Origin: Hordeum vulgare subsp. vulgare
Lineage: Eukaryota > Streptophyta > Magnoliopsida > Poales > Poaceae
DNA length: 64,000 nt
Assembly: GCF_904849725.1 (NCBI RefSeq)
Contig: NC_058520.1
Location: 533,128,083-533,192,082 of the forward strand
Direction: 5' to 3'
Shown here piece by piece: positions 33,295 to 46,000 of the stretch. A model generated the notes under the pieces. It had not been told where the DNA came from and made no database searches. It was given only the letters and a program-made list of their open reading frames with translations. Position 1 is the first letter of the stretch. Every line of letters begins with the position of its first letter. The position numbers and the translations under genes were made by a program.

Positions 33295-34315
33295 ATGTTC
33301 AGGAGGAAGTTTCATGGTGGTTCCTCAAGTAAGAAGGGTCCCCATCTTTCTTTTCAGGAGCCTGAAACTTTTCAACTAAGGGACGCACCGGTGCAACCAT
33401 GTGAATGGCCTTTCGATGAGTTTATGATCAAAGCAGGTTTCAAGGATGAGTTTGATACACTTGTCCGCAATGCCAGGTTAGAAGAATCCCTCTCAGATAA
33501 ATGTGAACAGTATGCTATGCTCACTGCCTCTTTCATGCGTAGATTTAAATTTTTAGTAGGGCGTGACTCATCCATACTGTTTGATCTGTACGATAAATCC
33601 TATGCCATGGATTTGGAGGATTTCAATAGGATTTGCAAGATACCCAATGGGGGTAGTATTAATGATCCTTCTAAGTCTTCGGTCAGAGACTTTGTCTCCA
33701 GTATAACTGTTGGAGAAACCAAAGATATCACGCAAGCCACCATAGGAAGCATCCATTTCCCTACCTTGCACTACTTTGCCCTCTTCATAGGTAGGTGCAT
33801 TAACGGCAAGGGTGCACATTGTCACCTATGCACTTCCGACCTTAGTATCCTTAAGAGCGCAGTAACAGGTGACAGGAGCTTCAATATGGGAGCTATAATA
33901 GCAAGGAGGCTGAATAAAAATGGAGTGAGGGGGATTTCTTTGGTGGAGTTTATGCTACACGCTTAGCAAATTTTCTTGGAATATCCATCCGTTCAGAAGA
34001 CCCTCCTCTCCGTACAGCCTACCTTGATCATGTCGCTCTAACACGCTACCAGTTCCTTGAGAGAGATCATGGATCCCTCCTATACCGCTTGATATTTAAC
34101 TGGCAGCATGTTTTCCATATTACCCTTCCTGCTCATGCTTTCTTTGACTTCAGGTAAAACGAAGATACTACATAACCATAGGAGAGGCAGAGGACTATGA
34201 GAGGGAGGCGACGGCTGCTCGACTTTGCGAGGCGGCTATTTAGGCAGTGGCTACAGCACTCCCGTATAACACCCACAATGATTTTGGGTTTCGCCAGGAC
34301 CATCCATGGGAATAG
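33295..34315 (+). pseudogene. ATHILA ORF1-like gene of G4
   Basis: From ATG 33295 (MFRRKFHGGSSSKKG) the frame is open to 33966, with PCEWPFDEFMIKAGF, LYDKSYAMDLEDFNRICKIP and NGKGAHCHLCTSDLSIL. An indel in a G-run near 33930 shifts the true frame, which continues with VYATRLANFLGISIRSEDPP and LIFNWQHVFHITLPAHAFF to about 34155. A third piece (EAEDYEREATAARL) runs to a stop at 34313-34315. This resembles the extra protein of cereal Athila relatives. I see no signal peptide or membrane helix, so calling it an envelope is not supported. Function unknown. Confidence 0.7.
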
Positions 34316-34336
34316 ACCAAGCTAGGCCAAAAGCCT

Positions 34337-34350
34337 AAGCTTGGGGGAGT
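34337..34350 (+). other. Second, internal polypurine-tract copy in G4
   Basis: AAGCTTGGGGGAGT lies 22 bases after the stop of the ORF1-like gene and is identical to the terminal tract at 36246. No LTR follows it. Confidence 0.75.
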
Positions 34351-36245
34351 ACGTGTTCTCACCGACTTTACATTCATGCTTATGCTTTCACTTTGTTAGC
34401 CGGTGTTTCCACTTTTCCACTGTATTATCCATGCTAGTTTATTTTTGTTTTCTTATTTTCTTGTTTTGTGTCCTTTTGAGAAAACCCAAAAAGATTTTTC
34501 TTTCTTCTTTTGCTTGTTGGGAGCTTTCCCGTGTAAATAGTTTTCTTTTTCTTTGGGTCAAGGTAGAAGATATTGGTTACAATGTTTAGTGGCGCTTGCA
34601 TGCATACCTGTTTAGCTTTCAAAGAGCCATATTACTTTGTCTTCTCCTTTGTGTTTGCCTGCAGATTTAGCTTAGTCCAATGCACGAGCACTCTTATTAT
34701 TGTTCACATCGTTCGATCGTGCAAGTGAAAGGCAATAATGATGATATATGATGAAGTGACTGAGACTGAAAAGCTGGTATGAACTCTATCTATTTTGTTT
34801 TTGTAAATATGACTAGCTTGTCGACCCAGATTCAGCTTTGTTGTGAAAGAACCATGTTTGCAATGACAACTTAGAGATCATAGTTTCTGATGCCATGCTT
34901 ATTTTGCTGAGAGTTTATAATGGTTTGTCTTGAATGCCAACATAGATTTTGAGATGACTATGATGTAGTATGATAGGATGGTATTCTCCTTTGAATGATT
35001 CAAGTGGCTTGACTTAGCGCATGTTCATGCATGTAGTTGAAACAAAATCAACATAGCCTCTATGATGTTCGTCTTCATGGTGATTTATATCCTGTTCATG
35101 CTTGCATTCAATGTTAGTCAAACTCATTGCATCTTGATGACTGTTGTCGCTCTCTAGTTGGTCGCTTCCCAGTCTTTTGTTAGCCTTCACTTGTACTAAG
35201 CGGATTACTGCTTGTGCATCCACTTCCATAAACCCAAAAGTTTTTCCATGATAGTCCACCATACCTACCTATTTGCGGTATCTACCTGCCGTTCCAAGTA
35301 AATTTGCATGTGCCATTCTCTAAACCTTCAAGAAATAATCTGCTTTGCATGCCCGAACCGCTCATGTGGTGACAAGGGGCTATTAGTATCTTCCATGCTA
35401 GGAGTGTTATCCTCGACATGTGTTTATTCACTGTCATTCACGAGAAAGGGGTCGGTATTTGGAATGCCCAGTTCCATGCTTCATTTGAAAACATAACTGT
35501 AAAACAAGACTCCCCCGGGATTGATGTTAGTATGGACGGTACCCGAGGATTTGGCTAGCCGTGGAGTGTGATTGATTGGTGGTGGGGGAGTTAAAACTTT
35601 ACTTTTCTATTTGGGAACCGCCTATAGCATGAGTAGCATGGAAGATATTGAGAACTCTTGGTCATTGCGTTGACAATGAAAGCGTGCCACCCAAAATTAT
35701 TATCTCTGTTTTCAAAGCTTGAGCTCTGGCACCTGTGCAAATCAATGCTTCCCTCTGCGAAGGGCCTGTCTATTTATTTTCCTGTCGAGTCATCCTCCTA
35801 TTTTATAAGCACCAATTAGAGAGCACCTCTGTCATTTTTATGCTTTGCTTTTGATTGATATTGAGTATGACTATGACTGGATCTTCGTTGCTATGAATTA
35901 CAATGTTTAGTCGGCCCTTGATCTTTGAAAGTGCTCTGCATTTATGTTTTGCGGTCTCAGAAAGAGCTAGCGAGATACCACCTATTCATATTGCTTCATG
36001 CTTGTTTTGATTGAAGTGTTGGTATTTGAAACTCATTATTATTTGCTCGTTAGCTGATTATGCCATTGATATTAGTTTACCGTGAGACCATTGTGTCACT
36101 TGCTTATGTGGTTAACTTGTGATCTTGCTGAAATTCTGGTTATGAGTTAGACATAGTTGCAACAACAAGATCAAACTGATTTTGTCAAAGTTTTTCTTTC
36201 TCTCTCAGTTTGTCAACTGAGTTGCTTGAGGACAAGCAAGGTTTT
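34351..36245 (+). other. Non-coding 3' spacer of G4
   Basis: About 1.9 kb lies between the two polypurine copies, with only short fortuitous frames. It contains the 22-base block shared with G1 (35746-35767) and, just before the tract, GCTTGAGGACAAGCAAGGTT, similar to the G1 equivalent. Confidence 0.6.
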
Positions 36246-36259
36246 AAGCTTGGGGGAGT
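36246..36259 (+). other. Terminal polypurine tract of G4
   Basis: AAGCTTGGGGGAGT abuts the 3' LTR start at 36260. Confidence 0.92.
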
Positions 36260-37814
36260 TGATACGTCTCCATCGTATCTACTTTTCCAAACTCTTTTGC
36301 CCTTGTTTTGGACTCTAATTTGCAAGATTTGAATGGAACTAACTTGGACTGACGTTGTTTTCAGCAGAATTGCCTTGGTGTTATTTTTGTGCAGAAATCA
36401 AAGTTCTCAGAACGTCCTGAAAATTTACGGGAACATTTTTGGAATATACGAAAAATACCTGCGCGAAGATCCACGTGAGGGGGTGGGCCAGTGGGCCACA
36501 AGCCCTGCCACCGCCACCCCCTGGTGGCGTGGGCAAGCTTGTGGGGACCACACGGCTCTGCCGCCCCCAATCTCAGCTCTATAAGTTCAGTTTCGTCCTA
36601 GAAAAAATAAAAAGAGAAGATTTCATCGCGTTTGCGATGCGGAGGCGCCGCCACAACCTGTTCTTCATCTGGAGGGCGGATCTGGAGTCCGTTTTGGGCT
36701 GCGGAGAGGGGAATTCATCGCCATCGTCATCATCAACCTTATTCCCTCTCCAATTCCATGAAGCTCTTCGTCATTCGTGAGTAATCTATTCGTAGGCTCG
36801 CTGGGCGGTGATGAGTAGGCTGAGATCTATCATGTAATCGAGTTAGTTTTGATGGGGATTGATCCCTAGTATCCACTATGTTCTGAGATTGATGTTGCTA
36901 CTACTTTGCCATGCTTAATGCTTGTCACTAGGGCCCGAGTGCCATGACTTCAGATCTGAATTATTATGTTGTCACCAATATATGTGTGTTCTAGATCCGA
37001 TCTTGCAAGTTGTAGTTACCTACTATGTGTTATGATCCGGCAACCCCGGAGTGACAATAAACGGAACCACTCCTGGTGATGACCATAGTTTGAGGAGTTC
37101 ATGTGTTCACCAAGTGCTAATGCGTTGGTCCGGTTCTTTATTAAAAGGTGAACCTTAATATCCCATAGTTTCCTTTTGGACCCCGCTACCACGGGAGGGA
37201 TGGACAATAGATGTCATGCAAGTTCTTTTCCCTAAGCACGTATGACGTCACACGAAATGCATGCCTACATCACATTGACGAACGGGAGCTAGCCACATAT
37301 CTCTCCGTGTTATAACTGTTGCATGATGAATATGATCCAAACAAATCACCGACCCATTGCCTATGAGTTTGTCCTACTGCTGTTGTTACTTGTCTTGCTC
37401 TGCTGCTGTTACTTGTATTGTTCTGCTGCTACTGTTGCTACTATTGTCGCTTGCTACTGTTGCTACTTGCTACTGCTGTCACTACTGCTGTTCCTTGCCA
37501 CTTTCGTTACTCGCTACTTTGTTGTCACTACTTTGCTTGCAGATACTAATATTTCAGGTGTGGTTGAATCTGACACATTCAGTTGCTAATACTCGAGTGT
37601 ATTCTCTCACCTCCTATTTGACGATCAACAAATTTGGGTCAAATACTCTACCCTCGAAAACTGCTGCGAACCCAAGCGCTGGTGGGCCATCAACAACATT
37701 CTTCTAGTTTCGTTGCCGGGGAGTGCTAGTAGCATTCTTCTGGTGCCGTTGCAGGGGAAGGTTTGTTGTCACAGAATCAGCATTCGTCTAGCTATTGCCA
37801 GAGAGTGCCAGTCA
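36260..37814 (+). repeat. 3' LTR of G4 (1555 bp)
   Basis: It starts TGATACGTCTCCATCG and ends GAGAGTGCCAGTCA. It keeps the hairpin (about 36494-36546), the TATA box (CTATAAG, about 36579) and the two primer-site-like copies (37705-37722 and 37741-37758). It is close to the 5' LTR with scattered substitutions and small indels. Confidence 0.93.
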
Positions 37815-37819
37815 ATGAA

Positions 37820-40163
37820 CTACATATTCTCTCCGTTCAAGAATGAGTTCGTCTTACTGTATCTCGGTGATATTCTGGTCTTTTCGGAAACTGAGGAAGA
37901 GCATGAAGAACATCTCAGGCTGGTGCTCGATAAGCTGAGAGAGCATAAATTCTATGCCAAGTTTTCCAAATGTGAGTTCTAGTTGAAAGACGTTGGGCAC
38001 ATCATCTCTGCCGAGGGCATCAAAGTTGATCCGTCGAAGGTGCAGGCCATTGTTGAGTGGGAGCCTCCGCAAAATGTGAAGCAGCTTCAAAGCTTTCTCG
38101 GGCTTGCAAGCTATTGTAGAAGGTTTGTTGAGAACTTCTCCAAGATTGTTAAGCCTCTCTCAAGTCTTCTTCAGAAGGGTGTGAAGTATGTCTGATCTCC
38201 AGAGTGTCAGTTGGCCTTCGACACACTCAAAGAGAAGCTCACCTCTACTCCAGTATTGGTTCCTCCTGATGACTCCAAACCTTACCAAGTGTTCTGCGAC
38301 GCCTCTCTTCAAGGTCTTGGTGCTGTGTTGAGGTAAGAGAAGAAAGTGGTAGCTTATACCTCGAGCAAGTTGAAGCCAAGTGAGAAGAATTATCCTGTGC
38401 ATGATCTTGAGCTGGCAGCAGTGGTACATGCTCTGATGACTTGGAGACACCTCTTGTTGGAACGAAAGGTTGAAGTGTTCACCGATCGCAAGAGTCTCAA
38501 GTACATCTTCACCCAGCCTAACCTGAATCTCCGGCAAACTCGTTGGGTGGAAATGCTCCAAGATTTTAATTTGAGCGTTGAGTATACTCCAAGTAAAGCT
38601 AATGTCGTGGCAGATGCTTTGAGCAGGAAGGCTTACTGCAACAGTCTCATTCTGAAGCCTCTCCAGCCTGACCTTTGTGAATCTTTCAGAAAGCTCAACC
38701 TTCAGTTAGTACCTCAGGGATTTCTTGCAAATCTTCAGATCTCTCCTACCTTGGAAGATCAGGTCCGAGCAGCACAGCTTCTTGATGCAATGGTGAAGAA
38801 ACTTAAGACTGGCTTGGCAAAGGGAGTTCCCAAATATAAGTGCTTCAGTGTTGATACCATAGACACGTTGTTCTTTGAGGATCGTCTTGTCGTTCCGAAA
38901 GGTGATCTCAGAAAGGTAATAATGGAAGAAGCTCATAACTATCTGCTCTCAATACATCCAGGAAGCTCCAAGATGTATCAGGACTTGAAATAGACCTTCT
39001 GGTGGACTCGCATGAAGCGTGAGATTGCTCAGTTTGTAAATGAATGTGATGTATGTCGAAGGGTGAAAGCAGAGCATCAATGTCCAGCAGGTCTTTTGCA
39101 TCCATTGCCCATTCCCGAGTGGAAGTTCGACCATATTGAGATGGATTTCGTCATCGGGTTTCCGAAGTCCAAGAAGGGTAACGATGCCATCTTCGTCGTC
39201 ATAGACAAGTTGAGTAAAGTGGCTCATTTTATTCAAGTCCAGGAATCCATCTCGGCAGCTCAGCTTGCAGAGTTGTACACTTCGAGGATAGTGTCTTTGC
39301 ACGACGTGCCTATGATGATTTCTTCGGATCGCGGAAGTATCTTCACTTCCAAGTTCTGGGACTCTTTTCAGTCTATGATGGGTACGAAGATACGATTCAG
39401 CACAACTTTTCATCCTCAGACTAGTGGGCAAGTGTAGAGAGTCAATCAGGTCCTTGAGGATATGCTGAGAGCCTGTGTTATCTCTTTCGGCATGAAGTGG
39501 GAAGACTGCCTGCCTTTCGCTGAGTTCTCGTATAACAACAGTTATCAAGCTAGTTCAGGCAAAGCTCCGTTTGAGATTCTCTATGGCAGGAAGTGTCGTA
39601 CTCCGCTCAACTGGTCCGAGACCGGCGAGCATCAGATTATTGGGAATGACTTGATAGAAGAAGTTGAAGAGATGTTTCGGGTCATTCGGGATAATCTCAG
39701 AGCAGCACAGTCCCGTCAGAAGAGCTATTATGATAGCAAGCATCATGACATGTCTTATGAGCTCGATGACTTCGTCTATCTCAAAGTGTCTCCTATGAAG
39801 GGTACACAGCGTTTTGGCATCAAAGGCAAGCTTGCGCCTCGTTTCGTTGGTCCTTTCAGAGTTGTTGGCAAGAGAGGCGACCTTGCGTATCAGCTTGAGC
39901 TCCCTTCAAACTTTTCAAATGTGCATGACGTGTTCCATGTCTCTCAGCTCCGGAGATGCTTCAAGATTCTCGAGCGCACAGTTCATCTTCAAGACATCGA
40001 CCATCAACCCAACCTATCATATCATGAGCATCTAGTTGCGGTTCTCAAGGCGACTGTGCGCAAGACCCGCAACAAGTCTACCAAGTTTCTCAAGGTGCAG
40101 TGGTCACACCATTCCGATAAAGATGCCACTTGGGAACGCGAGGATCACCTCCGAATTCCCTGA
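37820..40163 (+). pseudogene. RT, RNase H, integrase and chromodomain of G3
   Basis: The frame is unbroken by indels from 37820 to 40163 but has five stops (37980, 38193, 38334, 38991, 39435). The RT active-site box reads YLGD where YLDD is expected, so a catalytic Asp is lost. RNase H shows VFCDASL, HDLELAAV, FTDRKSL and VVADALSRK. Integrase has the HHCC finger (AHNYLLSIHPG, CDVCRR), FDHIEMDFV and SSDRGSIF. The third acid position in the SGQV-RVNQ motif is the stop at 39435. The C-terminus (about residues 185-233 of the last open piece) is a chromodomain-like segment with FLKVQWSHHSDKDATWERED, expected to guide integration to heterochromatin. Confidence 0.9.
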
Positions 40164-41188
40164 GTTATTTCAGTCCTAGATCTCGGGGCGAGATCTCTTT
40201 GTAGTGTGGAAGAGTTTGTAATGCCCTAGAGTGTAACTTGCCATATTTGGAACTTTCATGTATGTGGGTCCATCATGTCATTTCCATGTGAGATATATGC
40301 ATGTGTTATTTCATGTGATGTTACTTTGTCTCCCCTTTGCCTTCATGCATCCATATCATCCATGCCTTCTTTGTGTTGTTGTTGTTGTGGTTCCATGGAT
40401 GTGGTTGTGATGTTCATTTGTATGTGATGTGATGTGATGTGCTAGGTGATGATGAAGTGGGGTATTTGAAAGTGGGGTGCTTCTATGTTAGTTCTCAAAT
40501 AGGATTCAAAACCCTCCTTCTCTATTTTTTCTCAAGCTCAAGTTTTACTTGCTCCAACCCTGGTTCAAAAATGTTTATATTTTAGAGAGGATTATGGTGG
40601 ATGTGATGCTAGGTTTTAAGTGTTTTGAATCTATGTTTGAGAGGGGTAAATATTGACAAAACAGTTTATTTAATTCTGTTTTGTAAATATTTAAGTGCTC
40701 CAAAAATTCCCTTTTCATTTTATTTAATAGGTCATAATTCCCTTATGACCAGGGGCATTTTTGTTTTATTTTGGGTCAACAGTTTTGCTTGTGTGTATTG
40801 TTGTGTCTCTCCTTTATTTTAAATAGGAATTCCAGGTTTTCCCTATTCTGCTATGTGGCGCCAATGACTGGGCTTTCTCTCTATCGCCGGCCCATCTGGC
40901 TTTTCCTTCGCAGCCAACCCAGAGAGCGATCGTCTCCTTCCTCCTTTCCAGCGAGGCGTCCGGGCCCGCGCGTCAGCCTCCTAGTTCCCGTTCCCATTTC
41001 CACCGTAGCAGCTCGCTCGACGCACATGGGCGCCGGCCGCGCGTCCCTCTCCTACTCCTCCTCCTATAAAGCCCCCTCGGCGTCCGAGCCTCTAGGGTTC
41101 CTCCCTAGCCGCCGCCACTTCATTCCCCATCGTCCTGCCCCTCCCCAATCGATCCAGGGGCGGCCCGAGCTCCTCCTCCGCCATGGCC

Positions 41189-42996
41189 TGTTGGAAATAT
41201 GCCCTAGAGGCAATACTAAATTAGTTATTATTATATTTCTTAGTTCATGATAATCGTTTATTATCCATGCTATAATTGTATTGATTGGAAACACAATGCA
41301 TGTGTGGATACATAGACAAAACACTGTCCCTAGTAAGCCTCTAGTTGACTAGCTCGTTGATCAAAGATGGTCAAGGTTTCCTGACCATAGGCAAGTGTTG
41401 TCACTTGATAACAGGATCACATCATTAGGAGAATCATGTGATGGACTAGACCCAAACTAATAGATGTAGCATATTGATCGTGTCACTTTGTTGCTACTGT
41501 TTTCTGCGTGTCAAGTATTTGTTCCTATGACCATGAGATCATATAACTCACTGACACCGGAGGAATGCTTTGTGTGTATCAAACGTCGCAACGTAACTGG
41601 GTGACTATAAAGATGCTCTACAGGTATCTCCGAAGGTGTTCGTTGAGTTAGTATGGATCGACACTGGGATTTGTCATTCCGTGTGACGGAGAGGTATCTC
41701 GGGGCCCACTCGGTAATACAACATCACACACAAGCCTTGTAAGCAATGTGACTTAGTGTAAGTTGCGGGATCTTGTATTACGGAACGAGTAAAGAGACTT
41801 GCCGGTAAACGAGATTGAAATAGGTATGCGGATACTGACGATCGAATCTCGGGCAAGTAACATACCGAAGGAAAAAGGGAATGACATACGGGATTATATG
41901 AATCCTTGGCACTAAGGTTCAAACGATAAGATCTTCGTAGAATATGTAGGATCCAATATGGGCATCCAGGTCCCGCTATTGGATATTGACCGAGGAGTCT
42001 CTCGGATCATGTCTACATAGTTCTCGAACCCGTAGGGTCTGCACACTTAAGGTTCGACGTTGTTTTATGCGTATTTGAGTTATATGGTTGGTTACCGAAT
42101 GTTGTTCGGAGTCCCGGATGAGATCACGAACGTCACGAGGGTTTCCGGAATGGTCCGCAAACGAAGATTGATATATAGGATGACCTCATTTGATTACCGG
42201 AAGGTTTTCGGAGTTACCGGGAATGACGAATGGGTTCGGGGTGTTCACCGGGGGGGGGGGGGGGCAACCCACCCCGGGGAAGCCCATAGGCCTTGGGGAT
42301 GGCGCACCAGCCCTTAGTGGGCTGGTGGGACAGCCCAAGAAGGCCCTATGCGCCATAGGAAGAAAATCAAAGAGAAAAAAAGAGGAGGTGGGAAAACGAG
42401 GAAGGACTCCTCCTTCCAAACCTAGTTGTATTCGGTTTGGAAGGGGAGGACTCCCCCCCCTTGGCTCGGCCGACCCCCTTGGGGCCCCTTGAGCCCCAAG
42501 GCAAGGCTCCCCCTCTTCCCCCTATATATACGGAGGTTTTAGGGCTGATCTGAGACAACTTTTGCCACGGCAGCCCGACCACATATCTCCACGGTTTTAC
42601 CTCTAGATCGCGTTTCTGCGGAGCTCGGGCGGAGCCCTGCCGAGATAAGATCATCACCAACCTCCAGAGCGCCGTCACGCTGCCGGAGAACTCATCTACC
42701 TCTCCGTCTCTCTTGCTGGATCAAGAAGTCCGAGATCATCGTCGAGTTGTACGTGTGCGGAACGCGGAGGTGCCGTCCGTTCGGCACTAGATCGTGGGAC
42801 TGATTGCGGGACGGTTCGCGGGGCGGATCGAGGGACGTGAGGACGTTCCACTACATCAACCGCGTTCATTAACGCTTCTGCTGTGCGATCTACAAGGGTA
42901 CGCAGATCGAATATCCCCTCCCGTAGATGGACATCACCATGATAGGTCTTCGTGCGCGTAGGAAAATTTTTGTTTCCCATGCTACGTTCCCCAACA
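41189..42996 (+). repeat. 5' LTR of K2 (1808 bp)
   Basis: It matches the 3' LTR closely; in the stretch I compared by eye, differences were a few per hundred bases and mostly transitions. A G-homopolymer (about 42250-42263) is longer than in the 3' copy. A TATA box lies at 42521-42530. Confidence 0.95.
42521..42530 (+). promoter_or_regulatory. TATA box of the K2 LTR
   Basis: CCTATATATA is followed by ACGGAGG and a leader, preceded by GC-rich inverted repeats (GGGGCCCCTTGAGCCCCAAG). The 3' LTR copy is at about 49292-49301. Confidence 0.75.
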
Positions 42997-43016
42997 GTGG
43001 CATCATGAGCTAGGTT
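42997..43016 (+). other. Primer binding site of K2 (tRNA-iMet type)
   Basis: GTGGCATCATGAGCTAGG directly follows the LTR end CCCCAACA. BARE-type elements have TGGTATCATGAGC here; one core base differs. Confidence 0.75.
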
Positions 43017-46000
43017 CATGTGTAGATGTAATCTCGAGTAGAACACAAAAGTTTTTGTGGGCGGTGATGTGCGTCTTGCTGCCCTCCTTAGTCTTTTCTT
43101 GATTCTACGGTATTGTTGGATCGAAGCGGCTCGGACCGACATTACTCGTACGCTTACGAGAGACTGGTTTCATCGCTACGAGTAACTCCGTTGCTCAAAG
43201 ATGACTGGCGGGTGTCGTTTCTCCAACTTTAGTTGAATCGGAATTGACCGAGGAGGTCCTTGGATGAGGTTAAATAGCAATTCATATATCTCCGTTGTGG
43301 TGTTTGCGTAAGTAAGATGCAATCCTACTAGATACCCATGGTCACCACGTAAAACATGCAACAACAATTAGAGGACGTCTAACTTGTTTTTGCAGGGTAT
43401 GCTTGTGATGTGATATGGCCAACGATGTGATGTGATATATTGGATGTATGAGATGATCATGTTGTAATAGTTAATATCGACTTGCACGTCGATGGTATGG
43501 CAACCGGCAGGAGCCATCGGGTTGTCTTTAAACTAACGTTTGTGCTTGCAGATGCGTTTACTATATTGCTAGGACGTAGCTTTAGTAGTAATAGCATGAG
43601 TAGCACGACAACCCCGAGGGCGACACGTTGATGGAGATCATGATGATGGAGATCATGGTGTGACACCGGTGACAAGAAGATCATGCCGGTGCTTTGGTGA
43701 TGGAGATCAAGAAGCATATGATGATGGCCATATCATGTCACTTATGAATTGCATGTGATGTTAATCCTTTATGCACCTTATCTTGCTTAGAACGATGGTA
43801 GCATTATGCGGTGATCTCTCACTAAAATTTCAAGACGAAATTGTGTTCTCCCCGACTGTGCACCGTTGCAACAGTTCTTCGTTTCGAGACACCACGTGAT
43901 GATCGGGTGTGATCGACTCAACGTTCACATACAATGGGTGCAAAACAGTTGCACACGCGGAACACTCGGGTTAAGCTTGACGAGCCTAGCATGTGCAGAC
44001 ATGGCCTCGGAACACATGAGACTGAAAGGTCGAGCATGAATCGTATAGTTGATATGATTAGCATAGAGATGCTTACCACTGAAACTATTCTCAACTCATG
44101 TGATGATCGGACTTGAGATAGTGGATTTGGATCATGTACCACTCAAATGACTAGAGAGATGTACTTTTTGAGTGGGAGTTCTTAAGTAATATGATTAATT
44201 GAACTAATTGTCATGAACATAGTCTAATGGTCTTTGCATTACGATGTAGCTTGCTATAGCTCTACAGTTTTTATGTGTTCCTAGAGAAAGTTGAAATTTG
44301 ATAGTAGCAAACTTTGCAGAGGATTGTCCTCGTTGCTGCGCAGAAGGCTTATGTCCTTAATGCACCACTCGGTGTGCTGCACCTCGAGCGTCGTCTGTGG
44401 ATGCTGTGAACATCCGACATACACGTTTCTGATGACTACACGATAGTTCAATGCAAAATACTTAATGGCTTAGAAGCAAGGCGCCGAAGACGTTTTGAAA
44501 CGTCACGGAACATAAGTGATGTTCTAAAGAGATGAAATTGTGATTTCATGCTTCTGCCCTTGTTAAGAGGTACGAGACCTCCGACAAGATTCTTTGTCCA
44601 CAAAGTAAAGGAGAAAAGCTCAATCGTTGAGCATGTGCTCAGATTGTCTGAGTACGACAATCGCTTGAATCAAGTGGGAGTTAATCTTCGAGATGAGATA
44701 GTGATGGTTCTCCAAAGTCACTGCCACCAAGCTGTGAGAGCTTCGTGATGAACTATAACAAATCAAGGATGGATACAATGATCCTTGAGCGATTCGCGAT
44801 GTTTGACACTGCGAAAGTAGAAATCAAGAAGGAGCATCAATAGTTGATGGTTAGTAAAACCACTAAGTTTCAAGAAAGGCAAGGGCTAGAAGGGATACTT
44901 CGTGAAACAGCAAAACAGTTGTTGTACTAATGAAGAGACCCAAGATTAAACCCAAACCCAAGACTAAGTGCTTTTGTAATGAGGGGAACAGTCACTAAGG
45001 CGGAGCAACTCTAGATACTTGGTAGATAAGAAAGGCTGGCAAAAGTCGAAAGAAGTATATTTGATATACATGATGTTGATGTGTACTTTACTAGTACTCC
45101 TAGTAGCATGAGGGTATTGGATACCGGTTCGGTCGCTAAGTGATTAGTAACACGAGATGATAGCTACGGCATAAACGGAGACTAGCTAAAAGCGAGGTGA
45201 CGATACGTGTTGGAAGTGTTTCCAAGATTGATATGATCAAAACGTCGCACGCTCCCTCTACCATCGGATTGGTGTTAAACCGAAATAATTGTTATTTGGT
45301 GCTTGCGTTAAGCATGAACATGATTGGATCGTGTTTATTGCAATACGATTATTCATTTAAAGAGAATAATGGTTACTCTATTTGCTTGAATAATCACCTC
45401 CAATGGTTTATTGAATCTCGATCGTAGTGTTACACATGTTCATAATATTGGTGCCAATAGATACGACGTAATGATGATAGTACCACTTACTTGTGGCACT
45501 GCCGCTTGAGTAATGTTGGTATAAATTGCATGAAGAAGCTCCATGCTGATGGATCTTTATACTCACTTGATTTTGAATCACTAGTGACATGCAAATCATA
45601 CCACATGAGCAAGGCCTTGTTTTCATTGAGATGAAACAAGATAGTAACTTGTTGGAAGTGATACATTTTGATGTATACAGTCCAATGGGTGCTGAGGCAC
45701 GCACTGGATATCATTATGTTCTTACTTCAATGACGATTTGAGCAGATACAAGAGTATTTACTTAATGAATCACAAGTCTGAAATATTGAAAAGTTCAATT
45801 CTGTTTCGGAGTGAAGTTCGTCGTAACAAGAGGATAAACTGTCTACGATATGATCATAGAAATGAATGTCTGAGTTACGAGTTTTGGTATGCAGTTAAGA
45901 CAATGTGGAAATTGTTTCGCAGTTCATGCCACCTGGAACATCATAGTGTGATGATGTGTCTCAACGTCATAGCCACGCACTATTTGGTATGGTGCATGCT

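Larger units (their letters stand above)
28012..37814 (+). mobile_element. G4: Athila-like element without RT, RNase H or integrase
   Basis: It is complete from LTR to LTR (9803 bp) with perfect 5-bp duplications ATGAA (28007-28011 and 37815-37819) inside the RT gene of G3. The first base is mutated (CGATACGTC against TGATACGTC in the 3' LTR). The order is LTR, tRNA-Asp primer site, gag, protease, an LTR-like internal promoter block, a putative intron, an ATHILA ORF1-like gene, an internal polypurine copy, a spacer, the polypurine tract and the LTR. No polymerase block lies between protease (ends 32512) and the promoter block (from about 32700), so movement would need enzymes from a relative. 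Confidence 0.93.

Noticed and set aside
33295..34315. A true envelope protein in G4 (or the 138-aa ORF in G1)
   Set aside because: No signal peptide, no membrane helix and no cleavage motif could be seen; called only ORF1-like or unknown.
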